From contig NZ_CP058601.1 in the NCBI RefSeq assembly GCF_013402815.2, positions 62,001 through 126,000 of the forward strand: DNA of 64,000 nucleotides. Direction: 5' to 3'. Below, piece by piece: positions 44,302 to 53,897 of the stretch. This DNA comes from Natrinema halophilum. GTDB taxonomy: Archaea; Halobacteriota; Halobacteria; Halobacteriales; Natrialbaceae. Numbering within the stretch: position 1 is the stretch's first letter; each line of letters starts with the position of its first letter. Below the pieces are notes generated by a model. The model saw only the letters and a list, made by a program, of their open reading frames with translations, made no database searches and was not told the DNA's origin. A program made the position numbers and the translations under genes.

Positions 44302-45498
44302 TCACTGTCGACCGTCGGTCGTCGGCTCGAGCCCGATCCGATAGTCGGTCAGGTTCTCGTACCCGTCTTCGGTGACAACCACGAGGTCTTCGATGCGAAC
44401 GCCGCCGACTGCCGGGTCGTAGATGCCCGGTTCGATCGAAATTACGTGGCCCGGCTCGAGGTCGCCGCCGGCAGGCGAGACGCTCGGCTGCTCGTGGATG
44501 TCGAGCCCGACGCCGTGTCCGGTGCTGTGGATGAACCCGGTCTCTGCGTTCGGATCGCTCCGGAGCGTCTCGTAGCCCGCGTCTTCGATCACGTCGCAGG
44601 CCGCGTCGTGGACCGCGGCTCCGGTGACGCCTGCCTCGACGGTCTCCAGAGCGGCCTCGTAGGCACCTCGTGTGACTTCGTAGCGTCGACGAGCCTCCTC
44701 ACCGGGGTCGCCGCGGGCGAACGTTCGAGTCATGTCTGCAAAGTAGCCGGTCTCCTTGTCCCGCGGGAAGATATCGATCACGATCAACTCGTCGGCTCTG
44801 AGCGGGCCGCTGCCCCTGTCGTGGGGATCTGCGCCGTCGGCACCGCAGGCGACGATCGTTTCGTCCAGTCCGCAGCCGCGTCGCAACAGGGTGATCTCGA
44901 TTTCCTCCGTAACGCGCTCGCTGGTCAGGGGCTCGCCGTCGCTGACGAGGACGCCGCCCTCGATGTCCGCGGTCGCGATCAATTCCTCGGCTCGGGCCAT
45001 CGCCGCCTCGTTGGCCCGCTGGCTCGTCCGAATCTGTTCGACCTCCCACTCTGTTTTCGTCGAGCGGATGCTCGTCACGATTCCGTCCGGCTCGACCGTC
45101 ACCTCGTGACCGCGCTCTCGCAGTCCGTCTGCGGTTCCCGTCGGGAAGGTTCGCGGCACGGCGATCGACTGATTGTCGTGATCCGAGAGAAATGCTGACA
45201 GCGTTCGGATTTCACCTTCGTACTGGCCGTGTTCGGCGACCAGTTGCTGGTACTCGTAGTCGGCGCGGCGGGTAACCGTGTCTGCGTTCGCTTCCGACTT
45301 CGCGCGACTGTACTCGAGGCCGGAGACGAGCAGGTGAACGCCGTCTCTGGTCACCAGCGTCTGGTACGGGTCGGGAGCGGTAAAGCCTGACACGTACCGC
45401 TGGTCCGAGTCCGAGGCGTCGTCGTCGATCAGGTACCCGTCCAGACCGGTTTCCGTGAGATATTCGCGAAGCGACGAGAGATCAACGTCGATATTCAT
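44302..45498 (-). CDS. M24 family Xaa-Pro aminopeptidase/dipeptidase
   Basis: A 398-aa metallopeptidase. The N-terminal creatinase-like domain (residues 1-145) precedes the pita-bread catalytic domain. Metal ligands are visible: the two Asp in VIDIFPRDKETGYFADMTRT, His in STGHGVGLDIHEQPS, and Glu residues in SIEPGIYDPAVGG and GVRIEDLVVV. It cleaves X-Pro bonds during peptide recycling in the cytoplasm. The length is normal. It runs divergently from the lipoprotein gene at 45601. Confidence 0.92.
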   Translation of the reverse strand: MNIDVDLSSLREYLTETGLDGYLIDDDASDSDQRYVSGFTAPDPYQTLVTRDGVHLLVSGLEYSRAKSEANADTVTRRADYEYQQLVAEHGQYEGEIRTLSAFLSDHDNQSIAVPRTFPTGTADGLRERGHEVTVEPDGIVTSIRSTKTEWEVEQIRTSQRANEAAMARAEELIATADIEGGVLVSDGEPLTSERVTEEIEITLLRRGCGLDETIVACGADGADPHDRGSGPLRADELIVIDIFPRDKETGYFADMTRTFARGDPGEEARRRYEVTRGAYEAALETVEAGVTGAAVHDAACDVIEDAGYETLRSDPNAETGFIHSTGHGVGLDIHEQPSVSPAGGDLEPGHVISIEPGIYDPAVGGVRIEDLVVVTEDGYENLTDYRIGLEPTTDGRQ

Positions 45499-45600
45499 AC
45501 GCAGGTATCGTAAGGGCGGCTACATAATCCCGATGTTCCAGCCCCTCCTCCGTAGATTCAAACCAGTATCTTTATGAATAAAGTTAGTATTCTCACATGT

Positions 45601-46767
45601 ATGGATCGTCGACAGTTATTAGTAACGGTGGCCGCAGTCGGGGTTACCGGCTGTGAGAGTACCCCAGCCAGTGATGACACGGACGGTGAGCGGCCGCGGA
45701 GCGACGCCCTCATCGAGGCCGCGATCGAGACGCGCCGTCATATGAACGATCTCGCGGCCCGTCGAACCATGACGATCGACGCACCCGACGAAACGGTCGA
45801 GCGGGTCGAACGTATCGCACGAGTACCGCCGGCCAAACAGCGTATCGAGGTGGTCGAATCGACCGATCCCGACGTCCCCGCCGGTTCGGTCACCGTAACG
45901 AACCGGGCGACGACGTGGGAGTATAATCCGACGACCGAAACGGTGGACAAACAGTATCATCCGAACAAGGTCGACACCGACGGGGTCCGACTCGTTCTCG
46001 AGGACCTACTGGCGGACCACGAACTCAGCTACGAGGGGACGGAGACGGTCGACGGCCGCACGGCACACGTTATCGAAACGGTGCCGCCGATTGACGACGT
46101 CGGGCCGTCCGTCGACCTCGTCGTCGGGGATACGACGTTCGTCGTCCCGTTGCGAGCGAGCGGCGATTCCGAGGCGATGGACGTTTCCAGGACCGTCTGG
46201 ATCGACGACGAACATCGGTATCCGATCAAAGAGCGGAATACGGTCAGCGAAGACGGTGAGATCCGCCACGATCTGATCGTTACATACGAGGATCTCTCGA
46301 TCGATCACGGGCTTCCGTCGGGGACGTTCACGTACGACCCGCCGAAAGATGCGACCGTCGTCACCGACGGCCCGAAGCCCGAGGGGGTCTTCGAGTCCAC
46401 GACTGCCGCTGAGGAAATCGTCCCCTACGACCTGCCGGGCCCTGCGGTGCCCGACTCGTACGACCTCGATCGGGTTACGGTGGTCGAGCGCAAGCCGACG
46501 TTCGGCGGAACGGTTGCGACCCTCTGGTACAACGATCCAACCGTGATCGCGAAAGAACTCTTCGTGACCGTCCGGGAAACACAGCGATTCGACCCAGACG
46601 CCCTCGAGCAGATCGAATTCGACGGACACACGGCCTACCGTCGCGATGGGCGGATACAGAGCGTCTTCTGGACCTGCGACGACCTGAGCTACGAGGTCTC
46701 GAGCCTCGTCGACGAGTCGCCGTTGCTCGAGGTCGCGTCGTCGATCGGCTGTTCGTCGCTCGGTTGA
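45601..46767 (+). CDS. Lipoprotein with LolA-like fold, hypothetical
   Basis: A 388-aa lipoprotein. It starts MDRRQLLVTVAAVGVTGCE, a lipobox with Cys18. The mature part carries two beta-rich halves: one with repeated strands (VTVTNRATTWEYNPTTETV) and RTVWIDDEHRYPIKERNTV, reminiscent of LolA/DUF2092-type outer-surface carriers found in haloarchaea. The second half (from about residue 265) has PGPAVPDSYDLDRVTVVE, typical of a DUF4367-like domain. Function unknown. The start at 45601 is preferred over 45574 because it puts the signal at the N-terminus. Confidence 0.75.
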   Translation: MDRRQLLVTVAAVGVTGCESTPASDDTDGERPRSDALIEAAIETRRHMNDLAARRTMTIDAPDETVERVERIARVPPAKQRIEVVESTDPDVPAGSVTVTNRATTWEYNPTTETVDKQYHPNKVDTDGVRLVLEDLLADHELSYEGTETVDGRTAHVIETVPPIDDVGPSVDLVVGDTTFVVPLRASGDSEAMDVSRTVWIDDEHRYPIKERNTVSEDGEIRHDLIVTYEDLSIDHGLPSGTFTYDPPKDATVVTDGPKPEGVFESTTAAEEIVPYDLPGPAVPDSYDLDRVTVVERKPTFGGTVATLWYNDPTVIAKELFVTVRETQRFDPDALEQIEFDGHTAYRRDGRIQSVFWTCDDLSYEVSSLVDESPLLEVASSIGCSSLG

Positions 46768-47087
46768 TCGACCCTCCGTTGGCTGCCGTATTTCTGCGTA
46801 TTTTGCACTCGATGCACCAGAGGTAGTATCCGATAATAGCAGTAGTTATGAGTTGAGACACGTCGACTTGAAGCCGGAAGCCTGCCTCCAGAACCAGGGC
46901 CGGCGCGCAAACGCCCCGGGGTGCTAAGACCATCCGAGGCCTGGCTTCCAAACCCGAGAGGGTCCAGGAGCCATGCTTCCATTCATTCCAACGAGATATA
47001 AACGTCCCGCACAGCAGCAGAATCGCAAGACGAAGGCAGCTTTCGCTCCGGAATTCACAGTGGGTGAAACTGAGAGCAGTGGCCACT
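46768..47087. other. 320-bp intergenic stretch with a long GC-rich hairpin
   Basis: Holds an imperfect inverted repeat (46876-46949) with further inner palindromes and an AT-rich patch near 46990. It may be a remnant of a mobile-element end or a structured RNA. Confidence 0.5.
46876..46949. repeat. Long imperfect inverted repeat
   Basis: The arms GGAAGCCTGCCTC (46876-46888) and GAGGCCTGGCTTCC (46936-46949) pair with one bulge and enclose CCGGCGCGCAAACGCCCCGG-like inner pairing. The minus strand contains GGAAGCCAGGCC, close to GGAAGCCAGGTC in the TnpB relic right end. Confidence 0.7.
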
Positions 47088-47441
47088 ATGAGTAGCGATG
47101 GAGATGCTAGTACCGACGAGTCATCGTCGCTTCCCGACAGTCCGCGCTGCGGACATCTGGTGACCACAATTACGACCATTGGCTCCGAGACCGGCACCGT
47201 CAGACCCTGTGGCTGCTCGGTGACGCCTGATCATTGCAAAGCGCAGGTATCGGACCGATGGCGACAGGTAGGGGCGGGTCTCGAGCGGGTCGAGACGCCG
47301 ACTCGAACCGCGGGGGGTGAACCGAGCCCCGAAACGCGACTCGGGCGGTTTTTCGGGTTCAGGGGCCGAGTCCGTGGATACAGTGGCGACCGAATCGTTC
47401 GTGGTTCGCGCCCGCGGAGACTACGCGAGGAGGTTCTGTAG
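47088..47441 (+). CDS. Possible small zinc-ribbon protein
   Basis: A 117-aa frame. The first 55 residues look protein-like (SPRCGHLVTTITTIGSETGT and RPCGCSVTPDHC), with CxH- and CxC-type residues that could bind zinc. The C-terminal half is Arg/Gly-rich and less convincing, and its end overlaps the convergent GAP-family gene by 21 bp. The coding part may be shorter. No family was recognised. Confidence 0.35.
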   Translation: MSSDGDASTDESSSLPDSPRCGHLVTTITTIGSETGTVRPCGCSVTPDHCKAQVSDRWRQVGAGLERVETPTRTAGGEPSPETRLGRFFGFRGRVRGYSGDRIVRGSRPRRLREEVL

Positions 47442-48053
47442 CGTCAGGACGACGAAGAGTGCGATCACCGCTTCGGAGATGATCCACGAGTTGTCGTTCA
47501 TCCAATCGCGGATCACCGGGAGCGCGGCTTCCGCTCGCTCGCCGAGTACGAACACGCCGAGCGACGGAAGCGCCAGGATGAAAAGCGTGAGCAGGACGAA
47601 CCCTGTCGCGTCCGTGACCGGGTCGTCGTTCGCCGCGAGGTAGGTTCCGACGCTCACCGAGGTGACGATGTCGGTTGGGAAAAAGCCCAACAGCAGAAAC
47701 CCCAGTCGGAACGAGAACCGCGGCGTCGCTGTGGTCAACCTGCCAATCCACGCCGGTGGTTCCGACACGTTCCGCTTCCGGTAGGTCGTCACTGCCGCGT
47801 AGAGCAGGAGGACGAGGACGGCGAGATACAGCAGTTGTTTTGTGCTCGCCCCAAGCAGGCCGCCACCGTCACCGAGGCTGGTTCCGAGGAGGTACGCGAC
47901 GACGATGATGAGACTAATCGAGAGGAACGCGCCGAAAACGTACGCCGTCGAGTTCGCGCGCCACTGTTCGGTCGTGGCGAGGAAGATGGGGGAGAGTATC
48001 TGTGGCCCCGCGATCATCACGATTGCCAACGGGAGAACTTCGAGGAGACTCAC
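47421..48053 (-). CDS. GAP-family (Sap-like) membrane protein
   Basis: A 210-aa protein with about six hydrophobic segments (LLEVLPLAIVMIAGPQ first, LFILALPSLGVFVLGE near the end). It resembles the GAP/Sap (sulfolipid-addressing, LysE-like) family of small transporters. The function in archaea is unknown. The start is chosen as GTG 48053 (VSLLEVLPLAIVMIAG), because the 40 residues upstream in the longer frame from 48173 are charged and atypical; the longer version remains possible. Confidence 0.7.
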   Translation of the reverse strand: MSLLEVLPLAIVMIAGPQILSPIFLATTEQWRANSTAYVFGAFLSISLIIVVAYLLGTSLGDGGGLLGASTKQLLYLAVLVLLLYAAVTTYRKRNVSEPPAWIGRLTTATPRFSFRLGFLLLGFFPTDIVTSVSVGTYLAANDDPVTDATGFVLLTLFILALPSLGVFVLGERAEAALPVIRDWMNDNSWIISEAVIALFVVLTLQNLLA

Positions 48054-48173
48054 GGCTCGTGTGTACGGCGATCCGATCCGATGTGCTGACCTGACCCCCT
48101 CTTTCCGCACCCGTCTTTGGTTGTCACCTTCATCGCGGTTCTCTACAGAACGGTTGTAAGACGTCGACGTCAA

Positions 48174-48481
48174 TTAATGTGACCTAGGTTACACAAGGAG
48201 TATTTCCCGGTATCGTACAGGTACTGCGCTCGCGTGCGGTTGTTCGGCCGGTGCTCGGACCCAGCACTGCAGCGAGCGCGCCGCCGTATTCCCGACGAGT
48301 GACTCGATCGACGATGTATCGCGACCATCATTGACGGTCAGGATAGTCGTCCTACGGTCTCGAGAGCCGAGCCTCGCTCGAAGTGGCCGTCTTTTTCAGC
48401 CTGACGTCACGTACCGACGTTCCGGCCGAAACGATAACCCGGTCGTGCGCCGGCAGAGGCGGACTCTCGTGTCGGCCCGTG
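48174..48481. other. 308-bp stretch, no gene; near-palindrome at 48181-48194
   Basis: Upstream of the GAP-family gene, downstream of the AI-2E gene. It contains GTGACCTAGGTTAC, a palindrome with one mismatched pair, and a TATA-like ttaatt at 48173-48178. No coding potential seen. Confidence 0.5.
48181..48194. promoter_or_regulatory. Near-palindromic possible operator
   Basis: GTGACCTAGGTTAC has a perfect core ACCTAGGT and one mismatched pair, next to a TATA-like ttaatt upstream of the GAP-family gene. It could be a repressor site; no regulator is known. Confidence 0.3.
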
Positions 48482-49681
48482 TCACCCAGTTCCGATGTCG
48501 GTCCGGTCTGGTTCGGACGGGGGAACGTCCTCCCGATCCCCGACGTTCTCGACGAACTCGTCAAGCGTGTGTTCGGGTTCGATTTCGACGCGCTCACGCT
48601 CGGGGTCTGCCAAGACCGGGAGGATCAGTCTGATGAACGTTACGATAAACAGCATCAGGAACGGGCCGAGGAAGATCCCGTACCAGCCAAACAGCGGCGG
48701 GCCGAAGAGGTACGCGAACATGACCAGCCCGGTGTTAAGCAACCGGCCGGAGAGGTACGGTCGGATGTACGTCCGGACGAGGTTGTCAAACGCGACGATC
48801 ATGACCGCGAGGAACACGAGCGGAAACCAGAGCAGTCGCGGATCAGCCGTCGCCGCCTGAACCGCGAGAGTCCCGGCGATCGCAAAGTAGACGATCGACC
48901 GGCCCACGAGCGGGACGAGCGTGAAGAGGCCGGTAACGACGGCGAAAAGCACTGCCGACGGGATCGCCAGGTTGCCGGGTGCGACGGCGTTGAACAGGGT
49001 GTAGATGAGCGCCGAAAGTACGATAACCGCGAAGATCGTCATCGTGTACCCGAAGTAGATCGACCCCAGCCCACGGTCGACGGCCGAGAGGTATTCGGTC
49101 CCCAGACTACCCTCGCCGAACACGTTCGATTCGAACCAGCCGGCGATATCCCGGTCGCTAATCAGCAGGAAGAACGCGATCAGCAGCGAGATGAACATAT
49201 TGAACAGCGTCGCGCCGATCGCACTAACTGCGCCACCGACGGAACCGAACAGATTCTGGACAGACGGGTCCTGTATCAGTACGACCGACGTATCGTACAC
49301 CTCAGAGGGCGTGGTCGGGAGATCCGAAATCTGAATCGGTAACTGCGCGAGGAGCCTGTCGACCGGCAGGTCCGCGACCGCCGTCACCAGTTGCCCGAGT
49401 GCAACGAGCAACACCGCGGCGATCACCACCACGATCGGGATGACGATCAGGAGCAGCGTCAATACGGCGACGAGCGTCGGCGAAGCGATGTGCCGCTCGA
49501 GCCGTCGGGTCAGCGGTCTCGCGACGTAGTAAATGAACAGCCCGAAGACGAGCCACGGGAGATACTGGTCGACGACGAGTCCCAGCACGCCAAGCAACGC
49601 GATCCCCAGGGCCCACCATCCGACGCGTTGGTGAGCCGCCCAGACGCGGACGTTTTGCATCGGCGAATCGGCTTCGTCCAT
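48482..49681 (-). CDS. AI-2E family transporter (PerM-like)
   Basis: A 399-aa membrane protein with about eight hydrophobic segments. Family marks include RPLTRRLERHI in the N-terminal part and FTLVPLVGRSIVYF plus a late PPLFGWYGIFLGPFLMLF segment. Members are permeases of uncertain substrate; some act on AI-2 or as Na+/H+ exchangers in other organisms. The acidic C-terminus extends beyond the last helix. The start at 49681 (MDEADSPMQNVRV) was chosen; upstream codons look non-coding. Confidence 0.88.
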   Translation of the reverse strand: MDEADSPMQNVRVWAAHQRVGWWALGIALLGVLGLVVDQYLPWLVFGLFIYYVARPLTRRLERHIASPTLVAVLTLLLIVIPIVVVIAAVLLVALGQLVTAVADLPVDRLLAQLPIQISDLPTTPSEVYDTSVVLIQDPSVQNLFGSVGGAVSAIGATLFNMFISLLIAFFLLISDRDIAGWFESNVFGEGSLGTEYLSAVDRGLGSIYFGYTMTIFAVIVLSALIYTLFNAVAPGNLAIPSAVLFAVVTGLFTLVPLVGRSIVYFAIAGTLAVQAATADPRLLWFPLVFLAVMIVAFDNLVRTYIRPYLSGRLLNTGLVMFAYLFGPPLFGWYGIFLGPFLMLFIVTFIRLILPVLADPERERVEIEPEHTLDEFVENVGDREDVPPSEPDRTDIGTG

Positions 49682-49935
49682 GGGTGGCGGTAGCACGGGA
49701 ATAGTCGTAACGAAATTGCATCCTCAGGTTGAATATCCCGTCTGTATCACTGTCGACTCGCCGTAACTCCTCCCAGTGCAAACCGTCATCGAACTGACCG
49801 GATCGAGTAGAGGCAGTCCGGGAAACCGACGTCTGGCGCGATTGATCCGCCGTCGGGACGGTGATCGTATCGGACCGAGGATGAGACAGTTCGGGGATCG
49901 GTATCGGTAAGGCGAGGCCGCTCTACAGACCGAGC

Positions 49936-51234
49936 ATGAACGTCACTATCACGCCCTCGAGCGTCGCCGGAACGGCGCGGGCACCACCGTCGAAGAGCTA
50001 CACACACCGGGCTATTCTGGCGGCGGGGTACGCCGACGGGGCGACTGTCCGCGACGCGCTCTGGAGCGCGGATACGCAAGCGACCGCCCGTGCAGTGGGT
50101 CTGTTCGGCGGCGACGTCGATCGGCGGGACGACGATACCCTCGCAGTCACGGGCTTCGGCGGACGACCCGACGTCCCAGCGGACGTTATCGACTGTGCAA
50201 ACAGCGGCACGACGATGCGACTCGTCACCGCTGCGGCGGCGCTGGCCGACGGGACCTCGGTGCTGACCGGCGACGAGTCGCTGCGCTCGCGGCCCCAGGG
50301 GCCGCTGCTCGAGGCCCTCTCCGACCTCGAAGCGACGGCGTACAGCAGCCGCGGGAACGGCCAGGCGCCACTGATCGTCACCGGTCCGCTAGCCGGCGGC
50401 GAGGTGTCGATCCCCGGCGACGTTTCCTCGCAGTACATCACCGCCCTGTTGATGGCCGGCGCGGTCACGGACGAGGGAATCTCGATCGACCTCGAGACGG
50501 AACTCAAGTCCGCACCGTACGTCGACGTGACCCTCGAGGTCCTCGACGATTTCGGGGTCGACGCCCGAGAGACGGAAGCCGGGTTCGCCGTCGAAGGAGG
50601 ACAATCCTACGCGCCTGCGGGCGGCGAGTATGCGGTTCCCGGCGACTTCTCGTCGATCTCGTATCCCCTTGCAGCCGGGGTGATCGCCGGCGACGAGAGC
50701 GAGGGCGTTCGCATCGAGGGTGCACACCCGAGCGCGCAAGGCGACAGCGCCATCGTCGATATCGTCGAGCGGATGGGAGCGCAGGTGGACTGGAACCGCG
50801 AACAGGGGACGATCGACGTTTCGGGGGCACCGCTCTCCGGAATCGAAGTCTCGGTCGAGGACACGCCCGATCTGCTGCCGACGATCGCGACGCTCGGTGC
50901 GGTGGCTGACGGCGACACCCGCATCGTCGACGCCGAGCACGTCCGGTACAAGGAGACTGACCGAGTGAGTGCGATGGCCGAAGAACTGGGGAGGATGGGC
51001 GTGGAGACGACGGAGAAACGCGATTCGCTGACGATCCACGGAAGCGACTCCCGACTCGAGGGAGCCGCCGTCTCGGGGCGCGATGATCACCGGATCATCA
51101 TGGCGCTTTCGCTGGCGGGGCTGGTCGCCGACGGCGAGACGACCGTCGAGGGAGCCGATCACGTCGACGTCTCCTTCCCCGGCTTCTTCGGCATGCTCGA
51201 GGAGTTGGGCGTCGGACTCGAGCGACAGGAGTAG
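49936..51234 (+). CDS. aroA: 3-phosphoshikimate 1-carboxyvinyltransferase (EPSP synthase)
   Basis: A 432-aa enzyme joining phosphoenolpyruvate to shikimate-3-phosphate, the sixth step of the shikimate pathway. Motifs: [13 protein letters not shown]-like near residue 21 ([16 protein letters not shown]), [12 protein letters not shown] near 95 and [10 protein letters not shown] near residue 310. The two-domain structure and length are normal. aroC lies 4 kb downstream on the same strand, with a thiolase and regulator genes between. Confidence 0.95.
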   Translation: MNVTITPSSVAGTARAPPSKSYTHRAILAAGYADGATVRDALWSADTQATARAVGLFGGDVDRRDDDTLAVTGFGGRPDVPADVIDCANSGTTMRLVTAAAALADGTSVLTGDESLRSRPQGPLLEALSDLEATAYSSRGNGQAPLIVTGPLAGGEVSIPGDVSSQYITALLMAGAVTDEGISIDLETELKSAPYVDVTLEVLDDFGVDARETEAGFAVEGGQSYAPAGGEYAVPGDFSSISYPLAAGVIAGDESEGVRIEGAHPSAQGDSAIVDIVERMGAQVDWNREQGTIDVSGAPLSGIEVSVEDTPDLLPTIATLGAVADGDTRIVDAEHVRYKETDRVSAMAEELGRMGVETTEKRDSLTIHGSDSRLEGAAVSGRDDHRIIMALSLAGLVADGETTVEGADHVDVSFPGFFGMLEELGVGLERQE

Positions 51235-51318
51235 CGCACCAATCCGCGAGGTCGTCTCCGCCGTTTTTCCGATACAACGATCCTTAGAATATCGATCTGT
51301 TACTTTCCGGAGACCGTA

Positions 51319-51328
51319 TCTATTTACG
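51319..51328 (+). promoter_or_regulatory. TATA-like element of the thiolase gene
   Basis: tctatttacg is centred about 28 nt before ATG 51352 and supports that start. Confidence 0.5.
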
Positions 51329-51351
51329 ACCACAAGAGATTGTGCCAAACA

Positions 51352-52494
51352 ATGTCGGGAAATACGCCGGTGATCGTTAGCGCTGTAAGAACGGCACAGG
51401 GGAAAGAAGACGGTGCACTTGCGGACATTCGGAGCGAGGATCTCTCGATTCCGCTGGTCAACCAGATGCTCGCCGAGACCGGTCTCTCCGGTGACGACGT
51501 CGATGATCTGATGTGGGGTTGTGCCCAGCAGCGCTCCGAGCAGCGGACGAACATCGCACGGCAGATCGCGCTCTTCTCCGAGCTCGGTGAGTCGGTCCCC
51601 GCGACGACCGTCGATCGGCAATGTGCCTCCTCCGCGCAGGCAATCATCAGCGCCGCAGATTCGATCGCTGCGGGGCGCCAATCGGCCGTCATCGCCGGTG
51701 GCGTCGAGAGCATGAGCCGCGTCAAGATGGGGGGCGGCGACAGCGGCGATGTGTATCCCGGTCTCGAGGAGAGATACGGGATGCGAAATCTGGCGATGGG
51801 AATGACGGCCGAGAAGGTCGCCGAGAAGTACGGCGTCTCCCGCGAGGAACAGGACGAATACGGTGCGCGCAGCCAACGACGTGCGGTCGAAGCCACCGAG
51901 GAAGGCAGATTCGACGACGAGATCGTCCCGATCGAGACCGACGACGGCGTCCACGACGAAGACGAAGGGCTGCGTCCCGGCACGACCCCGGAAACGCTCG
52001 CCGAACTGCCGACGGTCTTCAAAGAGGACGGGACGGTCACGCCCGGTAACGCCTCTCAGATCGCCGACGGTGCCGCCGGCGTGATGCTCACCAGCCGCGA
52101 ACTTGCCGACGAACACGACCTCGAAATCCTCGCAGCGGTTGGAACCAGCTACGTTGCAGGCGTCGATCCGACGATCATGGGCGTCGGACCCGTTCCCGCG
52201 ACAGAGGGCCTGCTCGAGCGCGCCGGCCGCGATATCGACGACTACGGGCTCGTCGAGATCAACGAGGCGTTTGCCAGCCAGACGCTGTACTCCCAGCGCG
52301 AACTTGGCATTCCGGACGACCGACTCAACGTCAATGGCGGCGCAATCGCGATCGGCCATCCGCTTGGCTGTTCCGGCGCCCGCCTGCCGGTGACGCTCGT
52401 CCACGAAATGAACCGTCGCGGCGTCGACCGCGGAATCGCCACGGAATGCGTCGGCTTCGGTCAGGGAGCGGCGATCGAGTTCGAACTCCCCTGA
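51352..52494 (+). CDS. Acetyl-CoA C-acetyltransferase (thiolase)
   Basis: A 380-aa thiolase of the degradative/biosynthetic family. It begins [18 protein letters not shown]. The acylated Cys is in [15 protein letters not shown] near residue 88. The His of [16 protein letters not shown] and the second Cys of [14 protein letters not shown] complete the triad. It could act in beta-oxidation or in polyhydroxyalkanoate or mevalonate routes; its context gives no clue. The start at 51352 is preferred over MCQ 12 nt upstream. Confidence 0.92.
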   Translation: MSGNTPVIVSAVRTAQGKEDGALADIRSEDLSIPLVNQMLAETGLSGDDVDDLMWGCAQQRSEQRTNIARQIALFSELGESVPATTVDRQCASSAQAIISAADSIAAGRQSAVIAGGVESMSRVKMGGGDSGDVYPGLEERYGMRNLAMGMTAEKVAEKYGVSREEQDEYGARSQRRAVEATEEGRFDDEIVPIETDDGVHDEDEGLRPGTTPETLAELPTVFKEDGTVTPGNASQIADGAAGVMLTSRELADEHDLEILAAVGTSYVAGVDPTIMGVGPVPATEGLLERAGRDIDDYGLVEINEAFASQTLYSQRELGIPDDRLNVNGGAIAIGHPLGCSGARLPVTLVHEMNRRGVDRGIATECVGFGQGAAIEFELP

Positions 52495-52671
52495 GACGGC
52501 CGAACGAGGCTTTGTGGTCCAGATCGTGCGAGGGCGGGACATGCGGTTCGACGCAAACGGAGTGAGCGAGATCCGAAATCGGAGACGGGGAGCAACGCCC
52601 CCTCGAGAGACGATTCGGGGCTGACTGTTCGCAATCGGATTCACAGACGTCTCGACCGGCGCCGCCGACGC

Positions 52672-53403
52672 TTACTCGACGGCGTACGTCCTTTCCAGAT
52701 ACGAAACGAGATCACCGACCAGCTCCTGATCGTACGTCCAGAACCCGTAGAATTCTCCGTCTTGCCGCTCCTCGGCGAGCAACGCGCAGGCTTCCAGTTC
52801 GTTGCCGCCGCCGTCGAAAACCACGAACCAGTACTCTCCCAGCTCGCCTCCCGGTTCCGAGACGACCGACACGCCATCGGCGACCGGTGCGTCCCACTCG
52901 TCGTCGAAGAAGATCCTCACCGCGAGCGATCCGCGGCTCCCCAGACGATCGTAGACGTCGGCCTGTACGGCGAAGGCCGTCGCCCGTTCGAACCCGGAAT
53001 ATAGCGTACCGGTGCCGACGCGCCACGCTCGCTCTTCGATCTCGCGAGCCGTCGCCAGCATTTGGCGGCGACTGTACGAGGTGAATAGCGTGTTCTCGAG
53101 GAAATCGAACAGATCCGATCGATCCTCGTCGGTTTCGGCGAGTTCCCACGGTGGATGGACCTGCGGTGATAGGATCGCTTGGAACTGATCGATTCCGAGC
53201 GCGCCGCGGAACTCGTCGTCGGCGTCTCTGACGATCACGAATCCGGCGTCGTCGAGCGACCCGATCGATCGATGGACGACGTCGACGTTTCGCGTCTCGA
53301 ACTGCCGTCGGAGTGCGTCACTGACTGCGTCGTCATCGGTGTGGACTTCGAGCGTCTTCCGCCGGCGTTCGACTGCCTCGACGAACTCTCCGAGCGAGCT
53401 CAT
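52672..53403 (-). CDS. DICT sensory-domain protein
   Basis: A 243-aa protein composed of a DICT domain, a sensory module often linked to diguanylate-cyclase or winged-helix regulators. It begins MSSLGEFVEAVERRRKTLEV. The Trp-rich motif WRVGTGTLYSGFERAT and the C-terminal EYWFVVFDGGGNELEACALL are typical. The gene overlaps the upstream DUF7344 gene by 4 bp (ATGA), so the two are translationally coupled. Ligand and output are unknown. Confidence 0.85.
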   Translation of the reverse strand: MSSLGEFVEAVERRRKTLEVHTDDDAVSDALRRQFETRNVDVVHRSIGSLDDAGFVIVRDADDEFRGALGIDQFQAILSPQVHPPWELAETDEDRSDLFDFLENTLFTSYSRRQMLATAREIEERAWRVGTGTLYSGFERATAFAVQADVYDRLGSRGSLAVRIFFDDEWDAPVADGVSVVSEPGGELGEYWFVVFDGGGNELEACALLAEERQDGEFYGFWTYDQELVGDLVSYLERTYAVE

Positions 53404-53771
53404 GGCGGTCGATCGGTCACCCCCAGGGCATCGGCCACCGCGTTTGGGATGTCGGTCCCGGTGACTGCGTTCGTTTCGGTTTCGAATGTGATGAACCCCA
53501 GCGCCTCGATCCTGGGGAGGATCGCGTGATAGAGATGCGTTCGAATCTGGTTTCGATCGGCCGGCGCCGCGATCGTCGATTCATTGGTGGCGTCCTTCGC
53601 GGCAATCACGTCGGCGAGGTCCTCGAGCGTTGGCGTCGGATTGTCGATGAGGTAGACGACCGCGTAGCGGGCGTGGCGGTCGGCGAACAGACGTAGTACG
53701 TCGTCGACCGGAAGCTCGTCGGCCGCCGCGCGCAGCGCGAACAGATCAGGTTCGAACTGCTCGTCGTCCAT
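53400..53771 (-). CDS. DUF7344 winged-helix protein
   Basis: A 123-aa protein of the DUF7344 type (RLFADRHARYAVVYLIDNP, then ILPRIEALGFITFE), a haloarchaeal winged-helix module. It probably binds DNA and may receive a signal from the DICT protein, with which it overlaps by 4 bp. It is divergent from chorismate synthase (126 bp between starts). The start at 53771 (MDDEQFEPDLFALRAAADEL) is supported by similarity of length; the frame extends upstream but reads as the aroC antisense. Confidence 0.82.
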   Translation of the reverse strand: MDDEQFEPDLFALRAAADELPVDDVLRLFADRHARYAVVYLIDNPTPTLEDLADVIAAKDATNESTIAAPADRNQIRTHLYHAILPRIEALGFITFETETNAVTGTDIPNAVADALGVTDRPP

Positions 53772-53897
53772 TGAGAAATCTACGTGACCGACACTGAAAT
53801 ACCTGTACGCGGTGATCGAAACGACTCGCGGAACCTGCGTCCGCGGCTCCTGTCCGAATCCTGCAGGGCTAAGTGTCCGCGTCCCAGAGAACCGATA

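Noticed and set aside
50389-52644. 751-codon minus-strand frame over aroA and thiolase
   Set aside because: It is opposite two well-supported enzymes and has no recognisable domain.
53784-53897. Upstream extension of the chorismate synthase frame
   Set aside because: Residues before MNGNRFGRLFQ do not match the family, and the region is the promoter between divergent genes.
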